From an uncultured Clostridia bacterium (lineage in GTDB: Bacteria > Bacillota > Clostridia > Oscillospirales > Ruminococcaceae): a stretch of 5,692 bases of DNA. The notes under the pieces are model-generated. The model was not told the origin of the DNA. It made no database searches and saw only the letters and a program-made list of their open reading frames with translations. Location: positions 1 through 5,692 of the forward strand of contig CANEHP010000148.1 in assembly GCA_947427325.1 (NCBI GenBank), given 5' to 3'. The position numbers and the translations under genes were made by a program. Shown piece after piece: positions 5,675 to 5,692 of this stretch (its first letter is position 1; the number at the start of each line of letters is the position of its first letter).

Positions 5675-5692
5675 CGGAAAACAACAGAAAAT

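Larger units (their letters stand above)
5565..5682. repeat. Tandem ~60-bp repeat, two clear copies and one possible degenerate copy
   Basis: AATCAAGGATAATGTCG occurs identically at 5571-5587 and 5631-5647. Both are followed by an A5-CG-T5 core, TTAT, and CTTTTTTCGGAAAA. The period is 60 bases, with one base missing in the second copy. A weaker match (AATCAGGGATAAT, then ATCGGGGAAAACAGTAT) begins at 5524. The region is non-coding and the array may continue beyond the window. Confidence 0.85.

Overview
The window looks like chromosomal DNA from a Gram-positive, low-to-mid GC anaerobe of the Clostridia, probably an Oscillospiraceae/Ruminococcaceae or Lachnospiraceae type. The grounds are strong AGGAGG ribosome binding sites, dense plus-strand genes, frequent ATA, AGA and AGG codons, and a rimO-pgsA pair. 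From memory, that pair often follows an ftsK/spoIIIE gene in Clostridia. The genus cannot be fixed from the sequence alone.

Layout: bases 1-35 hold what is probably the poly-glutamate tail of an upstream gene. Three plus-strand genes then follow in an operon-like run: rimO (ribosomal protein S12 methylthiotransferase, 118-1443), pgsA (phosphatidylglycerolphosphate synthase, 1483-2058, GTG start) and an unnamed zinc-ribbon protein with four membrane segments (2075-3247). The gaps between them are 39 and 16 bases. The third protein carries an in-frame 12-bp tandem repeat that encodes a (K/E)NER peptide repeat. Its C-terminal cytosolic domain may have a PH-like fold, but this is inferred only.

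Bases 3248-3514 separate this operon from a GH31 glycoside hydrolase gene (3515-5512). Most of the gap is one large, almost single-register palindrome (3335-3493). It has AT-rich outer arms, a GC-rich nested core, and a good extended -10 box at its left edge. It may be a MITE-like repeat, a structured 5' leader of the GH31 gene, or a small RNA. This is the most interesting part of the window.

The GH31 enzyme has the family's catalytic aspartates and no signal peptide, so it probably trims an alpha-glucoside or alpha-xyloside inside the cell. Behind it, bases 5513-5692 hold a small hairpin and two (perhaps three) degenerate ~60-bp tandem repeats. The two clear copies each look like an intrinsic terminator, and the array runs up to the window edge.

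The first three genes are housekeeping or membrane-associated and the fourth is catabolic. Nothing in the sequence ties them into one pathway, and I see no defence system, CRISPR array, tRNA, rRNA or transposase gene.
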